A stretch of 64,000 nt of DNA from Agrobacterium leguminum (lineage in GTDB: Bacteria > Pseudomonadota > Alphaproteobacteria > Rhizobiales > Rhizobiaceae). Positions 28,119-37,137 of the stretch are shown here, piece by piece (the first letter of the stretch is position 1; the number at the start of each line of letters is the position of its first letter). The DNA lies in NCBI RefSeq assembly GCF_015704895.1, contig NZ_JADQWB010000002.1, positions 434,001 through 498,000 of the forward strand, written 5' to 3'. The notes under the pieces are model-generated. The model searched no databases. It was not told the DNA's origin and was given only the letters and a program-made list of their open reading frames with translations. The translations under genes were made by a program, and so were the position numbers.

Positions 28119-29228
28119 ATGTATGTTGCTGTCAAAGGCGGGGAAACCGCAATTGCCAACGCCCACCGGCTTCTGGCCGACAAGCGGCGCGGAGACCGCG
28201 ACCTGCCCGCGATGACGGTCGCGCAGATCGTTTCGCAGCTTTCGCTCGCCGTCGACCGGGTGATGGCGGAAGCGTCTCTTTACGATCAGTCGCTTGCAGC
28301 CCTTGCCGTCAAGCAGGCCCGTGGCGACATGATCGAGGCCATCTTCCTGCTGCGCGCCTACCGCACGACGCTGCCGCGTTTCGGTTATTCGGTTCCGGTC
28401 GATACCGCTGAGATGACGGTGCAGCGGCGCGTTTCCGCGACCTACAAGGATTTGCCGGGCGGACAATTGCTGGGACCGACCTTCGACTACACCCATCGCC
28501 TGCTCGATCCTTCGCTTCTTGAGGACGAGGCCGTTGAGACAGCCACCCAGCGCGAAGGCGAGCCTGAACATGTCATGCGCGTCTCAGACATTCTGGCCCA
28601 GGAAGGGTTGATCGAAACCGACGGCGATATGCCGGCTGACCATATTGCCGGCGACCTAACGCGGGAGCCGATGGAATTTCCAATGCCGCGTGACCTGCGC
28701 CTGCAATCGCTGGCGCGCGGTGATGAGGGTTTCCTTCTGGCGCTCGCTTATTCGACACAGCGCGGCTACGGTCGCACCCATCCGTTCGTCGGCGAAATCC
28801 GCATCGGCGAGGTGGAGGTGGAACTGGAGGTGCCGGAACTCGGCTTTGCCGTCTCGCTGGGCGACATTCAGGTCACCGAATGCCAGATGGTCAACCAGTT
28901 CAAGGGTTCGGCGAAAGCGCCGCCGCAATTTACCCGTGGCTACGGTCTGGTGTTCGGCCAGAGCGAGCGCAAGGCGATGGCCATGTCGCTGGTCGACCGG
29001 GCGCTGCGGGCAGGCGAATTCGGCGAGGACGTCGTGGCCCCCGCGCAGGACGAGGAATTCGTCATTTCACACGCCGACAACGTTCAGGCGACGGGTTTCG
29101 TCGAACATCTGAAACTGCCGCACTACGTGGATTTTCAGGCCGAACTCGGTCTGGTCAGGAAAATGCGCGCCGATTTCGAGGCGATCAACGCCGATGGCGC
29201 GGAGTGGATGGGCGATGCGGCCGAATAG
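28119..29228 (+). CDS. phnI: Phosphonate C-P lyase core subunit PhnI
   Basis: 369-residue nucleosidase-type subunit that, with PhnG, PhnH and PhnL, forms alpha-D-ribose-1-methylphosphonate-5-triphosphate from ATP and the phosphonate. Starts MYVAVKGGETAIANAH, as in known PhnI. GGAGG in the end of phnH provides the ribosome site. The phnJ start is 133 bp downstream, an unusually large gap in this operon. Confidence 0.94.
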   Translation: MYVAVKGGETAIANAHRLLADKRRGDRDLPAMTVAQIVSQLSLAVDRVMAEASLYDQSLAALAVKQARGDMIEAIFLLRAYRTTLPRFGYSVPVDTAEMTVQRRVSATYKDLPGGQLLGPTFDYTHRLLDPSLLEDEAVETATQREGEPEHVMRVSDILAQEGLIETDGDMPADHIAGDLTREPMEFPMPRDLRLQSLARGDEGFLLALAYSTQRGYGRTHPFVGEIRIGEVEVELEVPELGFAVSLGDIQVTECQMVNQFKGSAKAPPQFTRGYGLVFGQSERKAMAMSLVDRALRAGEFGEDVVAPAQDEEFVISHADNVQATGFVEHLKLPHYVDFQAELGLVRKMRADFEAINADGAEWMGDAAE

Positions 29229-29229
29229 C

Positions 29230-29325
29230 TCAGCGGCTGTGCTGCTCGCCAAACCAGTAAGCGCAAAAGACGGTCGATGCTGCAAACACAGCAAAGAACA
29301 CGGCTGCAAGAATTCCAATCTCCAT
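29230..29325 (-). CDS. 31-residue single-pass membrane microprotein, antisense in the phn operon
   Basis: On the minus strand, ATG at 29325 follows AGGAGT by about 8 nt, and the frame ends at 29230. The predicted peptide starts MEIGILAAVFFAVFAAS and is hydrophobic up to about residue 24, ending FGEQHSR, so it could be one membrane span with a short charged tail. It fills the gap between phnI and phnJ and runs against them. I do not recognise a family. The evidence is the strong ribosome site and the clean transmembrane design; no promoter is evident. Confidence 0.5.
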   Translation of the reverse strand: MEIGILAAVFFAVFAASTVFCAYWFGEQHSR

Positions 29326-29361
29326 GAGCTTGTACTCCTTTTTTCACAAGGCTAACGCGCA

Positions 29362-30264
29362 ATGCTTGAAGAAGTTTCATTTGACGACGGGCTGGCTGCC
29401 TACAACTTCGCCTATCTTGACGAACAGACAAAGCGAATGATCCGCCGGGCGATTCTCAAGGCCATCGCCATTCCCGGTTATCAGGTTCCCTTCGCTTCCC
29501 GCGAAATGCCCATGCCCTATGGCTGGGGCACCGGCGGTGTGCAAGTAACCGCCTCCATTCTCGGCCCAGACGATGTGCTGAAGGTTATCGACCAGGGCGC
29601 GGACGACACGACCAATGCGGTTTCCATCCGCGCCTTTTTCCAGAAGGTGGCGAATGTTGCCGTCACCACCCGCACCAAGGATGCAACCATCATCCAGACG
29701 CGGCACCGAATTCCCGAAGAAGAACTGCATTCGGGTCAGGTCCTCGTCTATCAGGTTCCCATTCCCGAGCCCTTGCGCTTCCTCGAACCGCGTGAGACCG
29801 AAACGCGCGTCATGCACGCGCTGGAGGAATACGGCCTGATGCACGTCAAGCTTTACGAGGATATCGCCCGCAACGGACGCATCTCCACCACCTATGCCTA
29901 TCCGGTGAAGGTTGCCGGGCGTTATGTGATGGATCCATCGCCTACCCCGAAATTCGATAATCCGAAAATGCATCTCTCGGATGCCCTCCAGCTTTTTGGC
30001 GCCGGACGTGAGAAGCGCATCTATGCCGTGCCGCCCTATACGGATGTCGTCAGCCTCGATTTCGAAGATCATCCCTTCGAAATCCAGCGCTTCGACAAGC
30101 CCTGCGCGCTGTGCGGCGCGGAGAATGTCTATCTGGACGAGGTGGTGCTTGATGACAAAGGCGGGCGGATGTTCGTCTGCTCCGATACCGACCATTGCGA
30201 GGACCGCCGCGCCCATGGCCATAAAGGCCACCTGCTGGCGGATGTGAAGGAGGCCGCAGAATGA
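29362..30264 (+). CDS. phnJ: Radical-SAM C-P lyase PhnJ
   Basis: Catalytic subunit that cleaves the carbon-phosphorus bond of ribose-1-phosphonate-5-phosphate. The unusual cluster motif CX2CX21CX5C is intact (Cys 248, 251, 273, 279). IPGYQVPF contains Gly39, matching the glycyl-radical glycine of E. coli PhnJ. 300 residues. It overlaps phnK by 4 bp. Residue numbers are hand counted. Confidence 0.96.
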   Translation: MLEEVSFDDGLAAYNFAYLDEQTKRMIRRAILKAIAIPGYQVPFASREMPMPYGWGTGGVQVTASILGPDDVLKVIDQGADDTTNAVSIRAFFQKVANVAVTTRTKDATIIQTRHRIPEEELHSGQVLVYQVPIPEPLRFLEPRETETRVMHALEEYGLMHVKLYEDIARNGRISTTYAYPVKVAGRYVMDPSPTPKFDNPKMHLSDALQLFGAGREKRIYAVPPYTDVVSLDFEDHPFEIQRFDKPCALCGAENVYLDEVVLDDKGGRMFVCSDTDHCEDRRAHGHKGHLLADVKEAAE

Positions 30265-31037
30265 GCGACGCACCGCTTCTGAAAGTCAGGGACGTTTCCA
30301 AATATTACGGCGAGCGGGCCGGTTGCCGCAACGTCTCCTTCGAGCTTTATCCGGGCGAGGTGCTTGCCATCGTCGGCGAATCCGGTTCCGGCAAGACCAC
30401 GCTTCTCAACTGCATTTCCACCCGGCTGATGCCGACGGCGGGCAGTGTGGAATATCGCATGCGCGACGGTTCGGTGCGTGACCTCTATCATATGGGCGAG
30501 GCCGAACGGCGTTTCCTGATGCGGACCGACTGGGGTTTCGTGCACCAGAACCCGGCGGACGGGCTGCGCATGGCGGTTTCGGCCGGCGCCAATGTCGGCG
30601 AGCGGCTGATGGCCGTTGGCAACCGGCATTACGGCAATATCAGGCAATCGGCCAGCGAATGGCTGGAGCGGGTGGAAATCGGCACCGACCGCATCGACGA
30701 CCAACCACGCGCCTTTTCCGGCGGCATGCGCCAGCGCCTGCAGATCGCCCGCAACCTCGTCACCTCACCGCGCCTCGTCTTCATGGACGAACCGACCGGC
30801 GGCCTCGATGTCTCCGTGCAGGCGCGCCTGCTCGATCTGGTACGCGGTCTCGTCAACGATCTCGGTCTTGCTGTCGTGGTCGTCACCCATGATCTTGCGG
30901 TGGCGCGGCTGCTTTCCCATCGCATGATGGTGATGAAGGGCGGCGATGTCATCGAACATGGTCTGACCGACCGGGTGTTGGACGACCCGCGCGAGCCCTA
31001 TACGCAATTGCTTGTTTCCTCTATTCTGCAGGTTTGA
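30261..31037 (+). CDS. phnK: Phosphonate C-P lyase ABC-type protein PhnK
   Basis: Soluble ABC-type ATPase (258 residues) that docks on the PhnGHIJ core rather than on a permease. Walker [10 protein letters not shown] is near residue 39, signature FSGGMRQRLQIA near 152, Walker B LVFMDEPTGGLD near 172. The ATGA overlap with phnJ shows coupling. Confidence 0.94.
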   Translation: MSDAPLLKVRDVSKYYGERAGCRNVSFELYPGEVLAIVGESGSGKTTLLNCISTRLMPTAGSVEYRMRDGSVRDLYHMGEAERRFLMRTDWGFVHQNPADGLRMAVSAGANVGERLMAVGNRHYGNIRQSASEWLERVEIGTDRIDDQPRAFSGGMRQRLQIARNLVTSPRLVFMDEPTGGLDVSVQARLLDLVRGLVNDLGLAVVVVTHDLAVARLLSHRMMVMKGGDVIEHGLTDRVLDDPREPYTQLLVSSILQV

Positions 31038-31041
31038 CGCC

Positions 31042-31749
31042 ATGCCGACGCCTCTTATCGTTTCGGAAGTCTTCAAAAGCTTCACCATGCATCTTCGCGA
31101 CGGTATCGAATTGCCCGTTGTGCGCGATGTCAATTTCTCCGTTTGCGGCGGCGAATGTGTCGTGCTCGGCGGTCCCTCCGGCATCGGCAAAAGCTCGATC
31201 CTGAAAATGCTCTATGGCAACTACACCATCGACAGCGGGCAGATTCTCGTTCGTCATGAGGGCCAGGTCGTCGATATCGGCAACGCCTCGCCGCGCACGA
31301 TCCTCGATATCCGTCACCGCACCATCGGTTATGTCAGCCAGTTCCTGCGCACCGTGCCGCGTGTCGCTGCCATAGATGTCGTCGCCGAACCGCTTCTGGC
31401 GCGCAAGGTTGCCGCCGATGAAGCCCGCGAACACGCAGCCATGCTGCTTTCGAAGCTCAACCTGCCACGGGAACTATGGTCACTGCCGCCGGCAACCTTT
31501 TCGGGCGGCGAACAGCAGCGCGTGAATATCGCGCGCGGTTTCATCACCGACCATGCGATCCTGCTTCTGGACGAGCCGACAGCCTCGCTGGACGCCCTTA
31601 ACCGGCGTGTCGTCGTCGATATGATCGTCGAGAAAAAACAGAAGGGCACGGCACTGCTCGGCATTTTCCATGACGAGGAGGTGCGGGAAGCCGTGGCCGA
31701 CCGCATTCTGGACGTCTCACAGTTTTCTCCCAGAAAGGCAGCGGCATGA
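31042..31749 (+). CDS. phnL: Phosphonate C-P lyase ABC-type protein PhnL
   Basis: Second ABC-type ATPase (235 residues) associated with the C-P lyase, needed with PhnGHI for the ribosylation step. Walker [11 protein letters not shown] near residue 42, signature [14 protein letters not shown] near 152. Start at 31042 follows phnK by 4 bp; an earlier in-frame start at 31012 would overlap phnK and is less likely. Confidence 0.93.
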   Translation: MPTPLIVSEVFKSFTMHLRDGIELPVVRDVNFSVCGGECVVLGGPSGIGKSSILKMLYGNYTIDSGQILVRHEGQVVDIGNASPRTILDIRHRTIGYVSQFLRTVPRVAAIDVVAEPLLARKVAADEAREHAAMLLSKLNLPRELWSLPPATFSGGEQQRVNIARGFITDHAILLLDEPTASLDALNRRVVVDMIVEKKQKGTALLGIFHDEEVREAVADRILDVSQFSPRKAAA

Positions 31750-32363
31750 GCGTCAAGGTCGGTCTGGAACCCGTCATCCATGAGACCGCCCGCGTCAGCA
31801 ACTCATTGATCGGCCGCTATACCGAAATTTCGGAACGCTGCCGCATCGAGGAAGTCGAGATGGGCGACTACTCCTATATCATGCAGGATGGTGCGATCTG
31901 GTGCGCCACCATCGGCAAATTCGTCAACATCGCCGCCTCCGTCCGCATCAACGCCACCAATCACCCGATGCAGCGGGCGACGCTGCATCACTTCACCTAT
32001 CGTGCCCACAACTATTGGGACGATGCGGAGGATGAGACGGACTTCTTCGCCGCCCGCCGCGCCAAACGCGTCGTCATCGGCCACGATGTGTGGATCGGCC
32101 ATGGTGCGACAATCCTGCCCGGTGTCACGGTGGGAAACGGCGCGGTGATCGGGGCGGGTGCAGTCGTCTCAAAAGACGTCGCGCCCTATACCATCGTCGG
32201 CGGCGTGCCCGCCCGGCTGATTAGGGAGCGCTTCCCGGCGGAACTTGGCCGGCAAATGGATAATCTGAAGTGGTGGGACTGGGACCACGCGGCATTGCGC
32301 GTCGCTCTCGACGATTTCCGTAGTCTGGACGCCGAGGATTTCGTCGCGAAATACCGCGGATGA
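31746..32363 (+). CDS. Hexapeptide-repeat acyltransferase of phosphonate clusters
   Basis: 205-residue left-handed beta-helix transferase of the type found in phn operons (phosphonate metabolism transferase family, similar to chloramphenicol/serine acetyltransferases). Hexapeptide repeats are visible in [33 protein letters not shown] (split over about residues 115-147). It overlaps phnL by 4 bp and is the last gene of the phnG operon. It may acetylate aminophosphonates, as PhnO does, but this is inference. Confidence 0.85.
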   Translation: MSVKVGLEPVIHETARVSNSLIGRYTEISERCRIEEVEMGDYSYIMQDGAIWCATIGKFVNIAASVRINATNHPMQRATLHHFTYRAHNYWDDAEDETDFFAARRAKRVVIGHDVWIGHGATILPGVTVGNGAVIGAGAVVSKDVAPYTIVGGVPARLIRERFPAELGRQMDNLKWWDWDHAALRVALDDFRSLDAEDFVAKYRG

Positions 32364-32387
32364 AATCTCCCTCTGCCGAACACCTGC

Positions 32388-32413
32388 AAATCCCGGGGCC
32401 CCCCGGGATTTTT
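32388..32413 (+). terminator. Rho-independent terminator of the phnG operon
   Basis: Perfect 10-bp stem AAATCCCGGG/CCCGGGATTT around a GCCC loop, with a T run, 25 bp after the acyltransferase stop. Confidence 0.85.
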
Positions 32414-32508
32414 GTTTATGCGATCAAAAAAGACACGCGGATTTGAACGGTCCAAGATTCCTCCCGAAAGCTTTGTCGGCGAACAGGCGGATGCGAAATC
32501 CGTGAAAT

Positions 32509-32548
32509 CTGTAATATTTTATTCATCAAACTGACATCCACACTTCAC
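32509..32548 (+). promoter_or_regulatory. Candidate tandem Pho boxes upstream of phnC
   Basis: Half-sites with an 11-bp period: CTGTAAT (32509-32515), TATTCAT (32520-32526), CTGACAT (32531-32537), and a weaker ACTTCAC (32542-32548), each separated by 4 bp. They match the PhoB heptamer CTGTCAT at 6, 4, 6 and 3 positions. They lie 50-89 bp before the phnC start. Confidence 0.6.
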
Positions 32549-32597
32549 GCACCGCTGTTACGCCGAACCCCGTCAAAAAAGAAGATTGGACGGGGAA

Positions 32598-33458
32598 ATG
32601 AGCTTTCACCTGAAGCAAGTCACGCGCCACTTTGGCAACCACACTGCGGTCGATTCCGTGAATGTCGAGATACCGCAGGGCCAGATGGTTGGCGTTATCG
32701 GACGTTCGGGTGCGGGAAAATCGACGCTGCTGCGCATGATCAACCGCCTCGTCGATCCGTCCTCGGGTTCCATCCATTTCAACGACACGGAAGTTTCGGC
32801 GCTGAAGGGTGCTGCGCTTCGCAGCTGGCAGCGCGACTGCGCCATGATTTTCCAGCAGTTCAATCTGGTGCCGCGCCTCGATGTGCTCACCAATGTCATG
32901 CTCGGCCGCCTCAACCACCGCTCGACGGCGCTCAGCCTGTTCAACATCTTCACCAATGACGAGCGCCTGATGGCCATCGCCGCCCTGGAAAGGCTTGGCA
33001 TCGAGCATGTGGCCATGCAGGCTGCCGGCACGCTTTCCGGCGGTCAGCAGCAGCGCGTCGCCATCGCCCGCGCCCTGATGCAGTCTCCGAAGATGGTTCT
33101 GGCCGATGAGCCGATCGCTTCCCTCGACCCGCTGAACGCCAAGATCGTGATGGACGCGCTGCGCGACATCAACGAACGCGAAGGCATTACGGTTATTACC
33201 AACCTGCATACGCTGGATACGGCGCGCAATTATTGCGAACGCATCATCGGCATGTCTCAGGGCCGCGTCGTCTTCGACGGAACCCCTACTGAGCTGACGG
33301 CTGCGGCCGTCACGGAGATTTACGGAACCGATTCTCAAGGGTCGGGCATCGACGAGACCATGACCTCGACCAGCATCAATATTCCCGGCGCGCAGCTTCC
33401 CGCGCGTCCGGTGCAGCAATCTGCCGGCCCCGAACCGCTCGCTCTCGCCGGGCTCTGA
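32598..33458 (+). CDS. phnC: Phosphonate/phosphate ABC transporter ATP-binding protein
   Basis: ATPase of the phosphonate importer (286 residues). Walker [10 protein letters not shown] is near residue 35, signature [15 protein letters not shown] near 145, Walker [14 protein letters not shown] near 168. ATG 32598 ([12 protein letters not shown]) is favoured over TTG 32586, with GGACGGGG just ahead. An extra C-terminal tail of about 40 residues rich in Thr, Ser and Pro is seen. Equivalent to PhoC of rhizobial phoCDET. Confidence 0.94.
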   Translation: MSFHLKQVTRHFGNHTAVDSVNVEIPQGQMVGVIGRSGAGKSTLLRMINRLVDPSSGSIHFNDTEVSALKGAALRSWQRDCAMIFQQFNLVPRLDVLTNVMLGRLNHRSTALSLFNIFTNDERLMAIAALERLGIEHVAMQAAGTLSGGQQQRVAIARALMQSPKMVLADEPIASLDPLNAKIVMDALRDINEREGITVITNLHTLDTARNYCERIIGMSQGRVVFDGTPTELTAAAVTEIYGTDSQGSGIDETMTSTSINIPGAQLPARPVQQSAGPEPLALAGL

Positions 33459-33543
33459 GGAACCGCTCAGCATCGTTTGCGCCCGCGTCAAGGGCCGATA
33501 CTTCACAACAAACTCCGGCTCGCCGGGAAACAGGAGAAAGTCC

Positions 33544-34449
33544 ATGTTGAAGAAAGTCCTTCTTTCGGCAGTCGCGCTTGGCGTTCTGGCCGGTTCCGCC
33601 ATGGCTCAGGACGTCAAGGTTCTGCGCATCGGTCTCGACGGCTCCGAAAACGAAGCCGACCAGATCCGCAACACCAAGTGCGTTGCCGATGGCCTGAAGG
33701 CCGCGACCGGCGTTGCCGAAGTTCAGGTTTTCCCGTCGCCGGACTATAACGGCGTCATCCAGGGTCTTCTCGGCGGCACCATCGACATCGCTTCCATGGG
33801 CGCTTCCTCCTATGCCAAGATCGCTCTTGCCGATCCGAAGGCCGTCGACCCTATCCTGACCACCGCTGGCGCCGATGGTTCGACCGGCTATTACACCATC
33901 ATGGTTGCCCGCAAGGACAGCGGTATCAAGACGCTGGCTGACGCCAAGGGCAAGAAGATCGGCTTTGCCGACCCTGACTCCACCTCCGGCTTCCTCGTTC
34001 CGAACGTGGCTATCCCGAAGGAAACCGGTGTTCCGGTCAAGGAATACTTCTCCGAAACCGGCTTCGGCGGCGGCCATGAGAACCTCGTTCTCGCCGTTCT
34101 CGACAAGAAATTCGACGTCGGTACCACCTTCGGTTCGGGCGTCGGCAAGTGGGAAGAAGGCTACACCGCCGGCAACCTCTACCAGATGGTCAAGAAGGGC
34201 AACCTCGACATGGACGATATCGTCGAAGTCTGGAAGTCGCCGCTGATCCCGAACGGTCCGCTGATGGTTACGAACAAGCTCGGCGACGCGATGAAGCAGA
34301 AGGTTGAAGACTTCTTCATGGAACTGCCGAAGAAGGACCTCGCCTGCTTCCAGGGTTTCACCCAGGGCAAGAACACCGCCTACATCAAGGTCGATCCGTC
34401 CTTCTACCAGACGATCATCGACGCCCGTAAGTCCGTTATCGGCGGCTGA
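33544..34449 (+). CDS. phnD: Phosphonate ABC transporter substrate-binding protein
   Basis: Periplasmic phosphonate (and possibly phosphate) binding protein of 301 residues. The signal peptide MLKKVLLSAVALGVLAGSA ends at AMAQD. Typical PhnD stretches include FADPDSTSGFLVPN near residue 140 and TTFGSGVGKWEEG near 193. Codon use is more biased toward favoured codons than its neighbours, consistent with high expression. It is followed by a strong hairpin. Confidence 0.95.
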   Translation: MLKKVLLSAVALGVLAGSAMAQDVKVLRIGLDGSENEADQIRNTKCVADGLKAATGVAEVQVFPSPDYNGVIQGLLGGTIDIASMGASSYAKIALADPKAVDPILTTAGADGSTGYYTIMVARKDSGIKTLADAKGKKIGFADPDSTSGFLVPNVAIPKETGVPVKEYFSETGFGGGHENLVLAVLDKKFDVGTTFGSGVGKWEEGYTAGNLYQMVKKGNLDMDDIVEVWKSPLIPNGPLMVTNKLGDAMKQKVEDFFMELPKKDLACFQGFTQGKNTAYIKVDPSFYQTIIDARKSVIGG

Positions 34450-34468
34450 TCCTCAGATCATATCCGGA

Positions 34469-34500
34469 AGCGGCGGTGCCTTGCGGCACCGCCGCTTTTG
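34469..34500 (+). terminator. Strong hairpin/attenuator between phnD and phnE1
   Basis: Perfect 12-bp stem (34469-34480 with 34485-34496) around TTGC, then TTTTG, 20 bp after the phnD stop and 24 bp before phnE1. It probably lets only part of the transcripts continue, giving more binding protein than permease. Confidence 0.8.
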
Positions 34501-34519
34501 TCAATAAAGGAAAAGCGGC

Positions 34520-35506
34520 ATGGCGACCACACTGCACCATGGTACCCTCTCGCCCGAGGGATTGAGCGCATCGTCCAAGACGGTCATGCGTCACTATCAA
34601 CAGCAGCTTGCGACACGGCGAATCTATACCGTCATTTCGCTCGTGATCTTTCTCGCCATCCTCGCTGCCTCGCTGAATTTCGCCAATGCGGCCAATTCGG
34701 GTAAGTTCTTCGAGCGTCTGCCCTACTTTTTCGACTTCATGAAAACCTTCGTGCCCGATAGTCCGCTGGAAATCTTCCGCGCGATGTTCGACCTGCCGTC
34801 GCCCTATGCGGATGGCTCGCTGAAATACAATTATGTCGCGGACCGCGTTTATATCACCGACGGTTTCTACATACCGCACTTCATCTATCAGCTGATCATC
34901 ACGCTCAATATTGCGCTGGTCTCGACAATCATCGGCACCAGCTTTGCCTTCGTGCTCTGCTTCTTCGCCTCCACCAACCTTGTCGGCGCCGGCCTCGTGC
35001 GCTGGGTGGTGCGCCGGGTGATGGAAGTGCTGCGCGCTTTTCCGGAAATCGTCGTCGCCGGGTTGCTCACCGCCATCCTGTCGATCGGCCCGATCGCCGC
35101 GATCATCGCAATTTCTGTCCACACGATCGGCGCTCTGGGCAAGCTGTTCTTCGAAGTGGTTGAAAATGCCGATATGAAGCCCGATGAAGGCCTGCGCGCC
35201 GCGGGCGCCAACTGGCTGGAGCGGGTGCGCTTCGCCATCGTACCGCAGGTTCTGCCCAATTTCGTCTCTTACGCGCTGCTGCGCGCCGAAATCAACGTGC
35301 GCGCCTCCACCATCATCGGTGCTGTGGGCGGCGGCGGTATCGGCGAGGTCTTCCGGCTCTCGATCGGCAACGACCACGCCTCCAAGACCTATGCCATCAT
35401 CATCCTTCTGCTGGTCACCATCATCGCCGTCGACCAGTTTTCCAGCTGGCTGCGTCGCAGGCTGATCGGCCATCAATCCTTCGAATTCGGACGGGGAGCG
35501 GCCTGA
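34520..35506 (+). CDS. phnE: Phosphonate ABC transporter permease PhnE (first)
   Basis: Inner-membrane permease of 328 residues. First membrane segment is near residues 40-60, a periplasmic section of about 70 residues follows, then five segments. The coupling loop DEGLRAAGANWLERVRFAIVPQVLP is at about residues 222-246. AAAGGAAAAG precedes the start. Equivalent to PhoE. It overlaps the second permease by one base (TGATG). Confidence 0.93.
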   Translation: MATTLHHGTLSPEGLSASSKTVMRHYQQQLATRRIYTVISLVIFLAILAASLNFANAANSGKFFERLPYFFDFMKTFVPDSPLEIFRAMFDLPSPYADGSLKYNYVADRVYITDGFYIPHFIYQLIITLNIALVSTIIGTSFAFVLCFFASTNLVGAGLVRWVVRRVMEVLRAFPEIVVAGLLTAILSIGPIAAIIAISVHTIGALGKLFFEVVENADMKPDEGLRAAGANWLERVRFAIVPQVLPNFVSYALLRAEINVRASTIIGAVGGGGIGEVFRLSIGNDHASKTYAIIILLLVTIIAVDQFSSWLRRRLIGHQSFEFGRGAA

Positions 35507-36855
35507 TGTCGACCAGCTTCATTCTCAACACCGCCGACCGCGAGAGGCTGACGGCCGCGCATCCGCAAGTGTTCAATCGCAGTTTCATGCAGCGATATGG
35601 CCTGCTGGCCGGCATCCTCATCGTCTTCGCCTATCTCGTCGCCTGCTTTTTCTTCTTCAATGTCGGTCCGGCCTTCATGCAGGGCCGGTGGGATCGTGCC
35701 TCCAGCTATATTCAGGACTGGTATTCCTGGCGCGCCCAGCCGCGCTTGCGTTTCGAAGACGGCAAGGTTGAGCCGCAATGGTCCAGCCGCGGGCAATATC
35801 CGGTCGATGCAAAGATCGACTGGCTGCAGCCCCTGCCGGATGGCGGCTACAGTGTCGTTTATGCGGGCACAGACAACCGCCTCGACGTGACCCCGACCCG
35901 GGTGGATGTCTATGTCGACGGCAAGAATTATCCCGTCATCATCAATGGAGAACAGGCCCGGGCGTCCGACGACGTGCCGCAGGAAATCCAGCAGGACGGC
36001 AACAAGGTTCTCGTGCATTTTGGTTTTGCCGGTCAGGCGGAAATCCGCACCAGCCAGGTCTATGTCCAGCGCCGGTTCCTCGGATGGGCGAATTTCCTGT
36101 TCGACACCAAATCGGAATTCTGGGGCAAGGGCTATGGCGAACTCGCCGCTCTCGCGCTGTGGGGAGAAAGGCTCGATCCCGAGCGCTCCAATATCGGCCA
36201 TATGGTAGATGATTTCCTCGACAACAGCGTCTGGCAACATGCCGATATTCTTTCCAAGCTGATGCAGACACTGGTTATGGCCTTTGTGGGCACGCTGTTC
36301 GGCACGCTCGTCGCCCTGCCGCTCGCCTTCATCGCCGCGCGCGACATCACCGCCAACAGGGCCGCAAACTGGGGCATGAAGCGGCTGTTCGACTTCCTGC
36401 GTTCCATCGACATGCTGATCTGGGCCCTGTTCTTCACCCGCAGCTTCGGTCCCGGACCGATCCCCGGCATTGCCGCGATCTTCTTCACCGATACCGGTGC
36501 GCTCGGCAAGGTCTATGCCGAGGCGCTGGAAAATGTCGACGACAAGCAGCGCGAGGGTGTCAAATCAGTCGGTGCTTCCCCGATTGCGGTCAACCGCTTC
36601 GGTGTGCTGCCGCAGGTCCTGCCGGTCTTCATTTCGCAGTCACTCTATTTCTGGGAAAGCAACACCCGCTCCGCCACCATCATCGGCGCGGTGGGCGCGG
36701 GCGGCATCGGTCTGAAACTGCTGGAAGCGATGGGCACCAATGCCGACTGGGACAAGGTCGCCTATATGGTCCTGCTCATCCTCTTCGTCGTTTTCCTGTT
36801 CGACCACATCTCCAATTCGCTGCGTTCACGCCTGATCGGCAAAACACAACACTAG
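35506..36855 (+). CDS. phnE: Phosphonate ABC transporter permease PhnE (second, long)
   Basis: 449-residue partner permease, equivalent to PhoT. After a first membrane segment (about 30-52) it has a periplasmic domain of about 190 residues before the permease core (from about 250), explaining its length. Coupling loop REGVKSVGASPIAVNRFGVLPQVLP is near residue 349. It ends the phnC-D-E1-E2 unit. No clear terminator was found after it. Confidence 0.92.
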   Translation: MSTSFILNTADRERLTAAHPQVFNRSFMQRYGLLAGILIVFAYLVACFFFFNVGPAFMQGRWDRASSYIQDWYSWRAQPRLRFEDGKVEPQWSSRGQYPVDAKIDWLQPLPDGGYSVVYAGTDNRLDVTPTRVDVYVDGKNYPVIINGEQARASDDVPQEIQQDGNKVLVHFGFAGQAEIRTSQVYVQRRFLGWANFLFDTKSEFWGKGYGELAALALWGERLDPERSNIGHMVDDFLDNSVWQHADILSKLMQTLVMAFVGTLFGTLVALPLAFIAARDITANRAANWGMKRLFDFLRSIDMLIWALFFTRSFGPGPIPGIAAIFFTDTGALGKVYAEALENVDDKQREGVKSVGASPIAVNRFGVLPQVLPVFISQSLYFWESNTRSATIIGAVGAGGIGLKLLEAMGTNADWDKVAYMVLLILFVVFLFDHISNSLRSRLIGKTQH

Positions 36856-37018
36856 GCCTGAAGGGATGGAATGGCGAACGTCGTAACGATGTTCGTCATC
36901 TCCAGCCGGACACTCGCGCAGTCCCGATTTATGCCGGCCGTATACCGTCATCATCTCCTCCTGTGTCTTCAGCACATTCGGAAGGGTTACCGCATTTCCA
37001 ATGCGCTTTTTTCCCTCG

Positions 37019-37036
37019 GCATCATCATTCTGTCAC
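37019..37036 (+). promoter_or_regulatory. Candidate Pho box upstream of the phnM block
   Basis: GCATCAT-CATT-CTGTCAC at 37019-37036 is a 7-4-7 repeat. The second half matches the PhoB heptamer at 6 of 7 positions, the first at 4. It lies about 100 bp before the next gene, in a 282-bp spacer with no other convincing gene. Confidence 0.45.
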
Positions 37037-37137
37037 GGAAACCAATTACCTCGCACTCCTGACCTTGCGGGAAGCTGGCGAGTCACGCCAAATAGCTTCT
37101 CATCCCTGGTCTCTCATGACACTGAAGAGTGCTTGCC

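Noticed and set aside
36871..37062. 63-codon frame after phnE2 with an AAGGGA ribosome-like site
   Set aside because: No hydrophobic or domain pattern, short spacing to the start, and it runs across the candidate Pho box.
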